From contig JAEZUI010000242.1 in NCBI GenBank assembly GCA_023421115.1, positions 1-46,510 on the forward strand: a stretch of DNA of 46,510 nucleotides, written 5' to 3'. The position numbers and the translations under genes were made by a program. Positions within the stretch are counted from its first letter, which is position 1. Each line of letters begins with the position of its first letter. This DNA comes from Bacillota bacterium (lineage in GTDB: Bacteria; Bacillota; Clostridia; Acetivibrionales; Acetivibrionaceae). Of the stretch, positions 1 to 8,451 are shown piece by piece. Below the pieces are notes generated by a model, which was not told the origin of the DNA, did not search any database, and worked only from the letters and a program-made list of their open reading frames with translations.

Positions 1-1088
1 CCTACATTTACAGCAGGTCTCTGCCCTGAAAAAAACAATTGGGATTCAAGATATATCTGTCCATCGGTTATTGAAATAACATTTGTAGGAATATAAGCAG
101 AAACGTCTCCTACCTGTGTCTCAATTATAGGCAATGCAGTTATGGAACCCCCTCCACGTTCGTCACATAATCTAGCTGCCCTCTCTAAGAGCCTTGAATG
201 CAAATAAAACACATCTCCCGGAAAAGCTTCTCGACCGGGAGGTCTTCTCAATAATAGCGACATAGCCCTATAAGCCACAGCATGTTTTGACAAATCATCA
301 TAAACTATCAATACATCCTTTTTGTGAGTATACATAAATTCTTCCGCAATAGCGCATCCCGAATAAGGAGCTATATATTGGATAGTGGACATTTCACTTG
401 CAGTAGAAGAAACCACCACAGTATACTCCATAGCACCAAACTCCCTAAGAGTGTTTATTATACCTGCAACACTTGATGCCTTCTGTCCTATGGAAACATA
501 AACACATAATACGTCTTTTCCCTTTTGGTTAATTATAGCATCTATAGCTATAGAAGTTTTTCCAGTCTGTCTGTCCCCGATAATCAACTCTCTTTGGCCC
601 CTTCCGATAGGAACCATAGCGTCTATTGCCATAATCCCTGTCTGAAGTGGAACTCCTACAGACTTCCTTTCAATAACTCCCGGTGCAGATCTCTCTATTG
701 GTCTGAACTTGTCTGTTTCAATTGGTCCTTTTCCATCAATAGGTTTACCGAGAGGGTCGATAACTCTTCCTATCAGTTCCATACCCACCGGTACCTCCAC
801 AGGTTTGCCGGTTCTTCTAACATACGTGCCCTCCTTGACATCAAGGCCCTCTCCAAAAAGAACACTTCCTATATTATCTTCCTCAAGGTTCATTGCCATT
901 CCATAAACGCCATTTTCAAACTCTAAGAGTTCTCCATACATACACTTTTCAAGACCATAAATTCTTGCTATGCCGTCTCCTGCCTGTAATACATAACCCA
1001 CATCATCAATTTTTTCTTTATTTTCGTAATTTTCTATCTGTTTTTTTATTATAGAACTAACCTCTTCAGGTCTAAGAATCATATCCAT
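1..1088 (-). CDS. atpA: F1 ATP synthase subunit alpha, partial (C-terminus beyond the window)
   Basis: Alpha subunit of the F1 catalytic head; with beta it forms the alpha3beta3 hexamer and carries the non-catalytic nucleotide sites. About 362 residues are present. The minus-strand reading has the Walker A motif GDRQTGKTS near residue 170, then a segment with RRPPGREAFPGDVFYLHSRL, and it leaves the window at GQRPAVNVG, so roughly the last 140 residues of a usual 500-residue chain are missing. The ATG at 1088 overlaps the atpH stop as TGATG, typical of translational coupling; an in-frame ATG at 1082 is a second possible start. Last gene seen of the atpI-B-E-F-H-A operon; gamma, beta and epsilon would follow outside the window. 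Confidence 0.97.
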   Translation of the reverse strand, partial: MDMILRPEEVSSIIKKQIENYENKEKIDDVGYVLQAGDGIARIYGLEKCMYGELLEFENGVYGMAMNLEEDNIGSVLFGEGLDVKEGTYVRRTGKPVEVPVGMELIGRVIDPLGKPIDGKGPIETDKFRPIERSAPGVIERKSVGVPLQTGIMAIDAMVPIGRGQRELIIGDRQTGKTSIAIDAIINQKGKDVLCVYVSIGQKASSVAGIINTLREFGAMEYTVVVSSTASEMSTIQYIAPYSGCAIAEEFMYTHKKDVLIVYDDLSKHAVAYRAMSLLLRRPPGREAFPGDVFYLHSRLLERAARLCDERGGGSITALPIIETQVGDVSAYIPTNVISITDGQIYLESQLFFSGQRPAVNV

Positions 1089-1624
1089 CACCTCTCCGCC
1101 AGCAAATTCTTAAGGCTATCCAATCGTGACCTTACAGAATAATCCTCTACTCTGTCACCAATTTGTATCTTAATACCTCCGATTAAGGATTTATCTATTT
1201 CCACAACTGTACTTACCATATCACTTTTGTGAATTTTTGCATACTTGTCTTCTATCTTCTTAATCTGCATTTCATCCAATTGAACTGCAGAACTTATTTT
1301 CAAATTCAAAATATTTCTTTTCTTATCTACAAGTCTTTTGTACTCAATCAAAATACCCTTAACATACTTAATTCTATTTTTATCCACTAACATATACAAA
1401 AGCCTCAAAAGATTTTCATTAACTAAACCTTTGAACAGCTTCCCTAATAGTTCCTTCTTGACCATTAACTGTATATTAGGGTTTTTAAGATATCCTTCCA
1501 ATTCAGGGTTGCTTTCAAAAATATTTACCAATTCATTAAGATTAATTAGTACTTCATCGGTACTGCAATTTTCTTCAGTTATTTCAATTAATGCCTCAGC
1601 ATATCTGCATTCCACTAATGGCAT
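1088..1624 (-). CDS. atpH: F1 ATP synthase subunit delta
   Basis: Delta (OSCP-like) subunit that ties the top of the F1 hexamer to the peripheral b-subunit stalk. The chain is 178 residues, normal for the family, with an alpha-helical N-terminal half and the typical C-terminal pattern SLIGGIKIQIGDRVEDYSVRSRL. The frame opens at a TTG at 1630, but the AAGGAAG ribosome site lies only 2 bases from it and 8 bases from the ATG at 1624, so I use the ATG (MPLVECRYAEAL). The stop overlaps the atpA start. About 155 bases with no gene separate it from atpF. Confidence 0.93.
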   Translation of the reverse strand: MPLVECRYAEALIEITEENCSTDEVLINLNELVNIFESNPELEGYLKNPNIQLMVKKELLGKLFKGLVNENLLRLLYMLVDKNRIKYVKGILIEYKRLVDKKRNILNLKISSAVQLDEMQIKKIEDKYAKIHKSDMVSTVVEIDKSLIGGIKIQIGDRVEDYSVRSRLDSLKNLLAER

Positions 1625-1779
1625 TTTCAATACTTCCTTTCATCAGCTATCATAGACCAGCTAAAAGCTATTCATTACCTTAGCCATAAATACGCAATGG
1701 AAGGATTTTATCTTCCAAACATACGGCGTCTTTTTGCTATCATAAAAAATGCAAATCACATTTTTGAAATGGCAATACT

Positions 1780-2268
1780 TTATGCAATACTTTTTCTAGT
1801 TAATACCTCATCTACAAGCTTACGGTTTGACTCCGTATTCATATTAGCTTCTACTACTTTTGAGGCAGATTCTAAAGCAAGGCTTACAATCTCACTTCTC
1901 ACATTTTTCATCATTTCCATTCTTTCTGCAACAATTTCTTCTTTTGCATTTGCTTTCAATGCCTCCGCATCAGCCTTCGCTTGCCTTATTATCTCATCAT
2001 ACTTCTCCTGTGCTTTTATTGTTGCTTCTTTTATTATTTTATCAGCATCCATTTTTACTGAAGCAATCATCTTTTCGTAGCTTTCCTTAAGCTTTAGAGC
2101 TTTTTCATTAGCCTTCCTCGAATCTTCCAACTGCTGCTTAATTGAGTTGGCCCTGTTTTCCATAAATTCCGTAACAGGCTTGAAAAGAATCTTTCTCAAA
2201 ACTAAGTACAATACTATAAGATTTATTATAGTCCATATGAAATCTGGTATTTTAAATAGTAAACCCAT
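1780..2268 (-). CDS. atpF: F0 ATP synthase subunit b
   Basis: Peripheral stalk subunit b of F0. The 162-residue protein has one N-terminal membrane helix (about residues 8-27, FIWTIINLIVLYLVLRKILF) followed by a long, highly charged, Ala/Lys/Glu-rich helix that would dimerise as a coiled coil and contact delta. The family signature region FKPVTEFMENRANSI follows the membrane segment. ATG at 2268 is preceded by AAAGGAG at good spacing. It lies between atpE and atpH as in most bacterial atp operons, but a 247-base spacer containing strong hairpins separates it from atpE. Confidence 0.95.
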   Translation of the reverse strand: MGLLFKIPDFIWTIINLIVLYLVLRKILFKPVTEFMENRANSIKQQLEDSRKANEKALKLKESYEKMIASVKMDADKIIKEATIKAQEKYDEIIRQAKADAEALKANAKEEIVAERMEMMKNVRSEIVSLALESASKVVEANMNTESNRKLVDEVLTRKSIA

Positions 2269-2366
2269 ACTATACTCCTTTCTAAAGGCTAAACAAACAA
2301 TTGTATTCCATTTAAAGAAGAGGGCTACGGTACTAAATAAACCAAGAAAACTCCCTTGTCTCTAGT

Positions 2367-2487
2367 GAACCCATGGTTCCCTTAACTGGATACTTCTCAC
2401 CCCAAGACACATGGGCGAGCAGTTCCGAACATCTGAACGACTAGCCTAAGCACCCTCTTTAAACCGGGAAAGGGGAATCCCCTTTCC
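2367..2487 (-). other. GC-rich hairpin cluster between atpE and atpF
   Basis: The atpE-atpF spacer is visibly richer in G and C than the surrounding intergenic DNA and contains at least three hairpins. The first, 29 bases after the atpE stop, is a perfect 9-bp stem with a triloop: GGAAAGGGG and CCCCTTTCC at 2467-2487. The second pairs CTCACCC (2396-2402) with GGGCGAG (2413-2419). The third pairs GAACC with GGTTC at 2367-2379. There is no T-run, so it is not an ordinary terminator. It could stabilise the atpE message end, attenuate downstream genes, or be a relic of a mobile element. I do not recognise it as a known RNA family. Confidence 0.45.
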
Positions 2488-2515
2488 GATACCTTAATGG
2501 AATAATACATACCGT

Positions 2516-2734
2516 TTATTTCACCAATATCATTAATAACGCAATAACAAATCCATAAATAGCTGTTGCTTCCGCCAAAGCTGCTCCCAACAACATAACT
2601 GTCTGGATTTTTGATGATGCCTCCGGCTGTCTAGCAACTGCTTCAACAGCTTTAGCTGTAGCAAAACTAATACCTATACCGGCAGATACACACGCCAATA
2701 ATGCCAAACTTGCTGCAAATGCGACATTTCCCAT
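2516..2734 (-). CDS. atpE: F0 ATP synthase subunit c (ring proteolipid)
   Basis: Forms the membrane rotor ring that carries the coupling ion. 72 residues with two hydrophobic helices joined by the polar loop ARQPEA, the standard hairpin. The ion-binding carboxylate is Glu in LAEATAIYG of helix 2. The Gln and Ser ligands found in sodium-type rings (as in Ilyobacter) are replaced by Ile and Ala, so proton coupling is the likelier reading; this is inference. The frame opens at GTG 2743, but that GTG lies inside the AGGAGGTG ribosome site, so the ATG at 2734 (MGNVAFAAS) is used. Four genes of the operon flank it in standard order. Confidence 0.95.
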   Translation of the reverse strand: MGNVAFAASLALLACVSAGIGISFATAKAVEAVARQPEASSKIQTVMLLGAALAEATAIYGFVIALLMILVK

Positions 2735-2747
2735 TTTATTCACCTCC

Positions 2748-3503
2748 TTATTCTATTGCCTCAGCAATGTAGAGCGATGTGAGGAACACAAAAACATATG
2801 CTTGCAAAATTCCATCAAAAATATCAAAATATATACTTATCACACCAGGAAGAAATGCCGGCAAGGCACTATAAAGCAGCTCCATAATAATAACTGCCCC
2901 CAGCACATTTCCATATTGCCGAAAACATAAGGATAAAGGTCTTATAAAATAATCAAGTATCTTAAAAGGTAACAAAACCGGTACCGGTTTTAAAAAGCTT
3001 TTCAGCCAGCCCTTAAATCTATTTACCCTTATTCCAGAAATCATAACCGCTACCATCGACATAATCGCAAATCCCATAGCAACACTAGCATTCTTTGTTG
3101 GTGGCAAAAGATTAAAATCAGGGATTTTTTCAAACATTTTAATATGCGTTAAATTATATAATTGCTCACCACTAGGGATTATGTTAAATATTGATATTGT
3201 ATTGGAAAAAATAAGAAAAAGGAGCACTGTTCCAATATAGGGAGCAAAAAGTCTCCAATGATGCCCCACTGAACCTTCAGTCAACTTGTTTATTAACTCA
3301 ACAATGGTCTCAACAACATTCTGCTTTCCCTCAGGAATTGTCTTAAGCTTGCGTGTAAAAACCAGTGAAAGTATTATCAAAACCAACATAATAATCCACA
3401 TAGTTATAACAGCATCTGAAATGGGTATGGTATATCCAAACAGATGAATATCAATTCTATTACTTGTCATTACTTCTGTGATTTTTTCTCCAAACCCTTC
3501 CAC
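2748..3503 (-). CDS. atpB: F0 ATP synthase subunit a
   Basis: Membrane stator subunit that forms the ion half-channels against the c ring. 251 residues with about five to six hydrophobic segments and the family signature SLCFRQYGNVLGAVIIMELL, which holds the essential Arg. The N-terminal part (FGYTIPISDAVITMWII) and the middle segment FAPYIGTVLLFLIFSNTISI match the family. The start is GTG at 3503 with AAGG seven bases upstream. The gene ends 13 bases before the atpE start, so the two are tightly coupled; atpI lies 12 bases upstream. Confidence 0.95.
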   Translation of the reverse strand: MEGFGEKITEVMTSNRIDIHLFGYTIPISDAVITMWIIMLVLIILSLVFTRKLKTIPEGKQNVVETIVELINKLTEGSVGHHWRLFAPYIGTVLLFLIFSNTISIFNIIPSGEQLYNLTHIKMFEKIPDFNLLPPTKNASVAMGFAIMSMVAVMISGIRVNRFKGWLKSFLKPVPVLLPFKILDYFIRPLSLCFRQYGNVLGAVIIMELLYSALPAFLPGVISIYFDIFDGILQAYVFVFLTSLYIAEAIE

Positions 3504-3515
3504 ACTTACACCTTC

Positions 3516-3908
3516 TTATTGAAAGTTATTATGGGATATCCCCAAAGCCTCTGTAAGGCTATTTATAAGTATTATCAGGGGTATAAGCAATATGCCTGCT
3601 ACAACTCCTAAAAAAGACCATAAACTTATTCTTATTGAAACTGCCATCAATAAAACAGTTACAACCTGTAATGATAAAAATTTAACAAGTATTCTTGCTA
3701 AAGAGAGATTTTCTTCCCTTTGCAAAAGAATATTTGATATAAATCTTGATGCCACGATATATTTCAATATACCAAATACTGACCCACAAGTTAAGCCTAT
3801 AACTATGTTCCACCTGTTATCAAATAAAATAAGGCTAATAATTATTGAAACAATATAAACTATTATAATCCTTGTTTTTATAAAACATTGCAAAGCCTTA
3901 GCCTTCAA
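3516..3908 (-). CDS. atpI: ATP synthase subunit I (AtpI-like membrane protein)
   Basis: Small membrane protein, 130 residues, with four hydrophobic segments (about residues 12-29, 35-52, 73-90 and 95-115). Proteins of this type at the head of atp operons assist c-ring assembly or ion supply; sequence conservation is weak, so the name rests on position, size and topology. The start is TTG at 3908, with AAGGATG eight bases upstream. It is the first gene of the atp operon; a candidate promoter lies just upstream. Confidence 0.8.
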   Translation of the reverse strand: MKAKALQCFIKTRIIIVYIVSIIISLILFDNRWNIVIGLTCGSVFGILKYIVASRFISNILLQREENLSLARILVKFLSLQVVTVLLMAVSIRISLWSFLGVVAGILLIPLIILINSLTEALGISHNNFQ

Positions 3909-3930
3909 AATGTATTCATCCTTACAACAT

Positions 3931-3958
3931 ATTTTACCATCATTATCACATAAGGCAA
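3931..3958 (-). promoter_or_regulatory. Candidate promoter of the atp operon
   Basis: On the minus strand TTGCCT (3953-3958) and TAAAAT (3931-3936) are separated by 16 bases, about 25 bases before the atpI TTG. The -35 is weak and the spacing slightly short, so this is a candidate only. Confidence 0.35.
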
Positions 3959-4186
3959 TTTCAAAAAAATTTACAAAAAAACCGACTTAGCTATAAAACA
4001 GCGCTTTTTAACATTACAAAATCAAACTACTCAACATGTTAAAACACACTTTTTATGTCCTAAGCACGGCTTAGCAAACCATATGCTTTTTAGTCGGACA
4101 CAGCTTTTTCGGCATCGTCGTCATATTCAAATATATAAACTAAAGTTCGTGTATTACTTTTAGAACTTAAGTCTAGTAAACTAATT

Positions 4187-4238
4187 TACATGATTTCTCG
4201 TATAATAAAAAATCAAAGTATTTTTCGAGAAACATGTA
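4187..4238. repeat. Inverted repeat in the wecB-atpI spacer
   Basis: TACATGaTTTCTCG at 4187-4200 faces CGAGAAACATGTA at 4226-4238, giving 13 paired bases with one bulge around a 25-base AT-rich loop. It could be an operator or a transcript-end hairpin for wecB; no T-run follows on the minus strand, which argues against a simple terminator. Confidence 0.5.
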
Positions 4239-4334
4239 GAATGGAATAATATTATCATAGCTTAAATTTTATTTCAACAAAAAAAGTACTAAAAAAATTC
4301 TCTATTAAAGCTGATATTTCGTCGATTTTATTAT

Positions 4335-5489
4335 TTACTTTATCAAAAACTCTAAAGGTTTTTCTTTTGATAACCCATATTCATACAAAAGAGCTTTTGC
4401 GATTCTTTCAGACGCAAAACCATCCCCATATGGATTGACGGCTTTAGCCATCTTCTGGTACTCAATATCATCAGTAATAAGCTCCTTTGCGAGACTGATA
4501 ATTCTATCTTTATCTGTACCTGCAAGCTTAACAGTACCTGCTTTTACAGCTTCGGGCCTTTCAGTTTCATTTCTGAGAACTAATACGGGCTTTCCTAAAG
4601 ACGGCGCTTCCTCCTGTAATCCTCCTGAATCTGTCATTATCAAGTAGGACCTATCCATAAGATTGTGCATATCCTGTACATCTATCGGATCAATCAAATG
4701 AATTCTATTGTGTCCGCCCATAATTTCTCTTGCTACCAACTGTACTGCAGGATTCAAGTGCACGGGATAAACAATCTCTACATCATCATAGCTATCTGCT
4801 ATATACCTTAAAGCCTCGCAAATATTCTTAAGCGGAGTACCTAAGTTTTCTCTTCTGTGTGCAGTAACAGTTACAACCCTCTTACCGCAGAACTCAACAT
4901 TTTTAAGTCCGGCATTCTGAAAAACATATTCTTTTTTTACAGTAGTCTTTATAGCATCAATTACAGTGTTTCCCGTTATGTATATTTTATTTTCATCTAC
5001 ATTTTCTTTTAACAAATTATCTTTATTGGTCTTAGTCGGCGCAAAGTGAATATCCGTCAAAACACCTGTAAGCTTTCTGTTCATCTCTTCAGGATAAGGA
5101 AAATATTTATCGTTTGTCCTGAGACCTGCCTCAACATGACCAACGCTGATCTTGTTATAAAAGGCAGCTAAGCTTCCGACAAAGGTGGTAGTGGTATCTC
5201 CATGTACTAGAACTATATCCGGCTTAACTTCACCAAAAACCTTGTTTAAGCCTTCTAACCCCCTTGTAGTTATATCCGCAAGAGTCTGTCTATCCTTCAT
5301 TATATCCAAATCAAAATCTGCCTTTATGCCAAATATATCCATGACCTGATCTAGCATCTGTCTATGCTGCGCTGTAACACATACTGTCGTTTCGATTTGC
5401 TTATATTTCTTTAATTCTTTAACTAAAGGTGCCATTTTTATTGCTTCCGGTCTTGTGCCAAAAACAACTGTCGCTTTTAATCTGTCCAA
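4335..5489 (-). CDS. wecB: UDP-N-acetylglucosamine 2-epimerase (non-hydrolysing)
   Basis: Interconverts UDP-GlcNAc and UDP-ManNAc in the cytoplasm, supplying ManNAc for cell wall polymer linkage units. 384 residues, the usual length. Motifs in order: VFGTRPEAIKMAPLV near the N-terminus, VHGDTTTTF, GHVEAGLRT, TAHRRENLG, and the UDP-binding MTDSGGLQEEAPSLGKP followed by RNETERPE. The start is TTG at 5489 with GGGAGG six bases upstream. It lies 30 bases after tagO, and the pair would supply the lipid-linked GlcNAc and ManNAc steps of a teichoic-acid-like or secondary wall polymer. The alternative symbol is mnaA. Confidence 0.95.
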   Translation of the reverse strand: MDRLKATVVFGTRPEAIKMAPLVKELKKYKQIETTVCVTAQHRQMLDQVMDIFGIKADFDLDIMKDRQTLADITTRGLEGLNKVFGEVKPDIVLVHGDTTTTFVGSLAAFYNKISVGHVEAGLRTNDKYFPYPEEMNRKLTGVLTDIHFAPTKTNKDNLLKENVDENKIYITGNTVIDAIKTTVKKEYVFQNAGLKNVEFCGKRVVTVTAHRRENLGTPLKNICEALRYIADSYDDVEIVYPVHLNPAVQLVAREIMGGHNRIHLIDPIDVQDMHNLMDRSYLIMTDSGGLQEEAPSLGKPVLVLRNETERPEAVKAGTVKLAGTDKDRIISLAKELITDDIEYQKMAKAVNPYGDGFASERIAKALLYEYGLSKEKPLEFLIK

Positions 5490-5519
5490 AATAATCCTCC
5501 CAACCTTCTATACAAACTT

Positions 5520-6644
5520 CTATTCTTCTGCTTTCTGCATAGTTAAAACTGATACCTTCTCTTCCTCATCCATTTTGTTTAATTCAGGAGCATCGTTAAT
5601 TTCATTCATATACCTTGAACCTGCTATAACAAATACTGATATTGCTATTACAAGTATAACAGCGCTTAAAGCACCCTTATCAGCTAAAACTATTGCTGCA
5701 AGGCCTAACGCACCGCTAACTGCATACATTGTCACAACCGATTGCCTCTGACTAAATCCCATATCTATAAGTCTATGATGTAAATGACCTCTATCCGGCG
5801 CCATAATAGACTTCCTTTGAACAACCCTTCTTAAAATCGCAAAAGTAGTATCAAACAAAGGCAAACCGAGCACTAATATTGGAATGACTATAGATATAGC
5901 CGCATAAGTCTTCATCATCCCCTGAATTGAGATGACTCCGAGAGTAAAACCTAAAAAAGTAGATCCCGTATCACCCATAAATATTTTTGCGGGATTAAAG
6001 TTATAGGGCAGAAAACCCAGAGTTGATCCAGCTAAGATAGCAATAATCATAGCGGTTTGTTCTTCACCCTGAAGTATCGCTATAAACATAAGCGACAAAT
6101 ATGAGATGGAAGAAACGCCAGCTGCAAGGCCATCAAGCCCATCAATAAAATTAATAGCATTTGTAATACCTACAATCCAAAATATTGTAAGCGGATATGC
6201 AATAAAATCACTAAGCACTGTAATTCCTGTAGCTGAAAACGGGTTTGTAATTATTGATATTTTGTCACCCGATATCCAAACAACAGCTATAGCTGCCAAT
6301 ATCTGAAACACAAATTTTATCTTTGGACCTAATTGTTTGATATCATCCACAATGCCCATTCCTACAATGACAAATACACCAACAAGCATTCCTAACAACT
6401 GTGCGTTTGGTGTAACTCCTACAACACCTATAATTGTACATACCAAGCCAAACATCAGTGTAATTATAAACCCGGAAAATATCGCCAAACCTCCTAAGCG
6501 AGCTATAGGCTTTTTGTGCATTCTTCTATCATCTTTAGGAACATCAACTGCTCCAATACAAAACGCTACCTTCTTTGCTATCGGAGTTGCAATGAATGAT
6601 ACTATAAATGCAAGAGCAAAACATATTAAGTATTCATAAAACAA
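5520..6644 (-). CDS. tagO: Undecaprenyl-phosphate GlcNAc-1-phosphate transferase (TagO/WecA family)
   Basis: Integral membrane enzyme that moves GlcNAc-1-phosphate from UDP-GlcNAc to undecaprenyl phosphate, the first step of wall polymer synthesis. About 374 residues with some ten membrane helices. Family motifs: the Asp-rich NAINFIDGLDGLAAG, the metal-site loop FMGDTGSTFLG, and the His motif RGHLHHRLIDMG, which marks the WecA/TagO branch rather than MraY. The frame opens at GTG 6653, but that codon overlaps the AGAAGG ribosome site; TTG at 6644, eight bases downstream, is the better start. The last 30 residues are charged and cytoplasmic. Confidence 0.93.
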   Translation of the reverse strand: MFYEYLICFALAFIVSFIATPIAKKVAFCIGAVDVPKDDRRMHKKPIARLGGLAIFSGFIITLMFGLVCTIIGVVGVTPNAQLLGMLVGVFVIVGMGIVDDIKQLGPKIKFVFQILAAIAVVWISGDKISIITNPFSATGITVLSDFIAYPLTIFWIVGITNAINFIDGLDGLAAGVSSISYLSLMFIAILQGEEQTAMIIAILAGSTLGFLPYNFNPAKIFMGDTGSTFLGFTLGVISIQGMMKTYAAISIVIPILVLGLPLFDTTFAILRRVVQRKSIMAPDRGHLHHRLIDMGFSQRQSVVTMYAVSGALGLAAIVLADKGALSAVILVIAISVFVIAGSRYMNEINDAPELNKMDEEEKVSVLTMQKAEE

Positions 6645-6704
6645 AGAGAACACCTTCTTCTTTTCATTAATCTTTTGTAAAACAGTGTGCCGGTACCTTT
6701 TAAC

Positions 6705-6733
6705 ATCACACTAATATTACTAAATTATGTCAA
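6705..6733 (-). promoter_or_regulatory. Candidate promoter of tagO-wecB
   Basis: On the minus strand a consensus TTGACA (6728-6733) lies 17 bases from TGTGAT (6705-6710), about 55 bases before tagO in a 170-base gap after the deaminase gene. The -35 is perfect and the -10 weak. Confidence 0.4.
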
Positions 6734-6824
6734 AATGCACTTCCGCTGTTCTTAGGTCTGCCTCTCTATACTATTATACATTACAGACCCAATAAAGATT
6801 CAACAAAGACTCCTATTCATATTA

Positions 6825-7271
6825 CTATTCTGCATCAAACTTTACAACTCTTATTCCTGCCTCTTTTAGCAATTCCATGGCTAAATTATCCGGATAATCT
6901 CCCTTAAACACAATTTTCTTAATTCCTGCATTGATTGCCATCTTTGCACATAAAACACAGGGTTGGTTTGTAACATAAAGTATTCCGTCTTTAACGCTAG
7001 TACCCGAATAAGCTGCCTGTACTATAGCATTCTGTTCAGCATGTATAGCCCTGCAAAGCTCATGTCTTTCCCCAGAAGGCACATTAAGCTTTTCTCTTAA
7101 ACAGCCCACTTCATCGCAATGTTTACATCCCATAGGCGCACCATTATATCCCGTTGCAAGAATACGCTTATCTTTAACAATCAATGCTCCTACCTGACGC
7201 CTTTTACAAGTTGACCTATTCTTTATAAGATCAACTATTTCCATAAAGTACTGATCCCAAGATGGTCTCAC
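6825..7271 (-). CDS. comEB: dCMP/cytidine deaminase family protein (ComEB-like)
   Basis: Zinc-dependent deaminase, probably converting dCMP to dUMP for thymidylate synthesis. 148 residues, with the zinc and catalytic motif HAEQNAI near residue 77 and the second zinc pair PCVLCAKM near residue 104. An extra Cys/His cluster (CKHCDEVGC, near residues 49-57) matches the second zinc site of dCMP deaminases. The start is GTG at 7271, preceded by AAAGGGGAG. It lies in the conserved upp-comEB-tagO neighbourhood. The ComEB name comes from Bacillus; a role in competence is not implied. Confidence 0.9.
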   Translation of the reverse strand: MRPSWDQYFMEIVDLIKNRSTCKRRQVGALIVKDKRILATGYNGAPMGCKHCDEVGCLREKLNVPSGERHELCRAIHAEQNAIVQAAYSGTSVKDGILYVTNQPCVLCAKMAINAGIKKIVFKGDYPDNLAMELLKEAGIRVVKFDAE

Positions 7272-7356
7272 AAACTTCTCCCCTTTACGGTCAGAATTTA
7301 CTAAAATATATTTCGTCCTTTTTTTAGAAAAGCTTTAGGCTATTTCTAAAAATCAT

Positions 7357-7986
7357 CTACTTTGTTCCAAATAGCCTGTCACCTGCATCCCCAAGTCCAG
7401 GTATTATATATCCATGCTCATTTAACTTTTCATCAACTGCTGCACAATATACTACAACATCAGGATGATCTTTGTTTATTCTGTCAATTCCATCTTTTGA
7501 AGCAATTAAGCACATTAACTTTATACTGCTTACTCCCTTATCCTTTATGTACTGTATTGCAGCTGACGCAGAACCACCTGTTGCAAGCATAGGGTCTACT
7601 ACAACTATCTCCCTCTCGCAGACATCATCGGGCAATTTACAATAGTACTCCACGGGTCCTAAAGTCTCAGGATCTCTATATAAACCAATATGTCCCACTT
7701 TAGCCATAGGAAGCAGCTTAAGCATACCGTCAACCATGCCAAGTCCGGCCCTTAGTATAGGCACAATACCTAGTTTTTTTCCAGAAATGATATTGGCTTT
7801 CGCTACACCAACTGGTGTTTCTATTTCAACCTCTTTTAAAGGCATTTTTCTAGTTACTTCGTATCCCATAAGCATGGATATTTCCACTACCAATTCTCTA
7901 AATTCCTTTGTTTGGGTATTCTTGTCCCTTAAAAGTGAAATTTTATGCTGTATCAAAGGATGATCCAGTACAAAAACATTCATCAT
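7357..7986 (-). CDS. upp: Uracil phosphoribosyltransferase
   Basis: Salvages uracil to UMP using PRPP. 209 residues, the normal size. The PRPP loop reads VVDPMLATGGSASAAI (about residues 128-143), and the uracil-binding C-terminal segment is GYIIPGLGDAGDRLFGT. GIVPILRAGLGMVDGM is also characteristic. Two adjacent ATG codons could start it; GGAG is nine bases before the first. It follows rpiB by 15 bases, so the two are probably co-transcribed. Confidence 0.96.
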   Translation of the reverse strand: MMNVFVLDHPLIQHKISLLRDKNTQTKEFRELVVEISMLMGYEVTRKMPLKEVEIETPVGVAKANIISGKKLGIVPILRAGLGMVDGMLKLLPMAKVGHIGLYRDPETLGPVEYYCKLPDDVCEREIVVVDPMLATGGSASAAIQYIKDKGVSSIKLMCLIASKDGIDRINKDHPDVVVYCAAVDEKLNEHGYIIPGLGDAGDRLFGTK

Positions 7987-8001
7987 GTGCTATTTCTCCT
8001 T

Positions 8002-8451
8002 TTATCTCCCATATTTTTTTTCTATATCTTCAATTTTGTCCAATCTTCTTTGATGCCTGTCCCCTAAAAACTCAGTCTTAAGCCATGTTTCCACAATATC
8101 TAAAGCCAAATCCAAGCCAACTATTCTAGCTCCTAATGCAAGCACATTTGCATTGTTATGCTCTCTGCTCAATCTTGCCATCAAACTGTTTGTACACAAT
8201 GCAGCTCTGATACCCGGCACTTTGTTAGCCGATACTGATATTCCTATACCTGTACCGCATATTATTATGCCCTTTTCACAATCTCCACTTCTTACAGCCT
8301 CTGCAACTTTTAAGCCATAATCGGGATAATCTACCGATTTTGAATCACATGTGCCAAAATCAACAACTTCATAATTGTTGTTTTGAAGGATTTTTACTAT
8401 TTCATCCTTCAATTCATACCCTGCGTGATCATTACTAATTGCAACTCTCAT
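8002..8451 (-). CDS. rpiB: Ribose-5-phosphate isomerase B
   Basis: Interconverts ribose 5-phosphate and ribulose 5-phosphate in the pentose phosphate pathway, feeding PRPP synthesis. 149 residues. Family motifs are SNDHAGYELK at the N-terminus, IIICGTGIGISVSANKVPGI with the catalytic Cys, and SREHNNANVLALGARIVG. The start ATG follows CTGGAGG. It is a LacA/RpiB fold enzyme, not the RpiA type. It lies between ywlE and upp, as in Bacillus. Confidence 0.96.
   Translation of the reverse strand: MRVAISNDHAGYELKDEIVKILQNNNYEVVDFGTCDSKSVDYPDYGLKVAEAVRSGDCEKGIIICGTGIGISVSANKVPGIRAALCTNSLMARLSREHNNANVLALGARIVGLDLALDIVETWLKTEFLGDRHQRRLDKIEDIEKKYGR

Larger units (their letters stand above)
3909..4334. 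other. Intergenic region between wecB and atpI
   Basis: 426 bases without a gene, AT-rich. It holds a candidate atp promoter next to atpI, a small perfect hairpin CTAAGC-acg-GCTTAG at 4060-4074, and a longer inverted repeat at 4187-4238. No convincing T-run terminator was seen after wecB, so read-through from wecB into atp is possible. Confidence 0.6.

Noticed and set aside
525..926. 133-codon plus-strand open frame over atpA
   Set aside because: It is antisense to well-conserved atpA text and lacks a ribosome site and any protein-like pattern.
2269..2515. Group II intron or known riboswitch between atpE and atpF
   Set aside because: I could not find intron end signatures, domain V, or the core of any riboswitch class I know; left as an unknown structured element.
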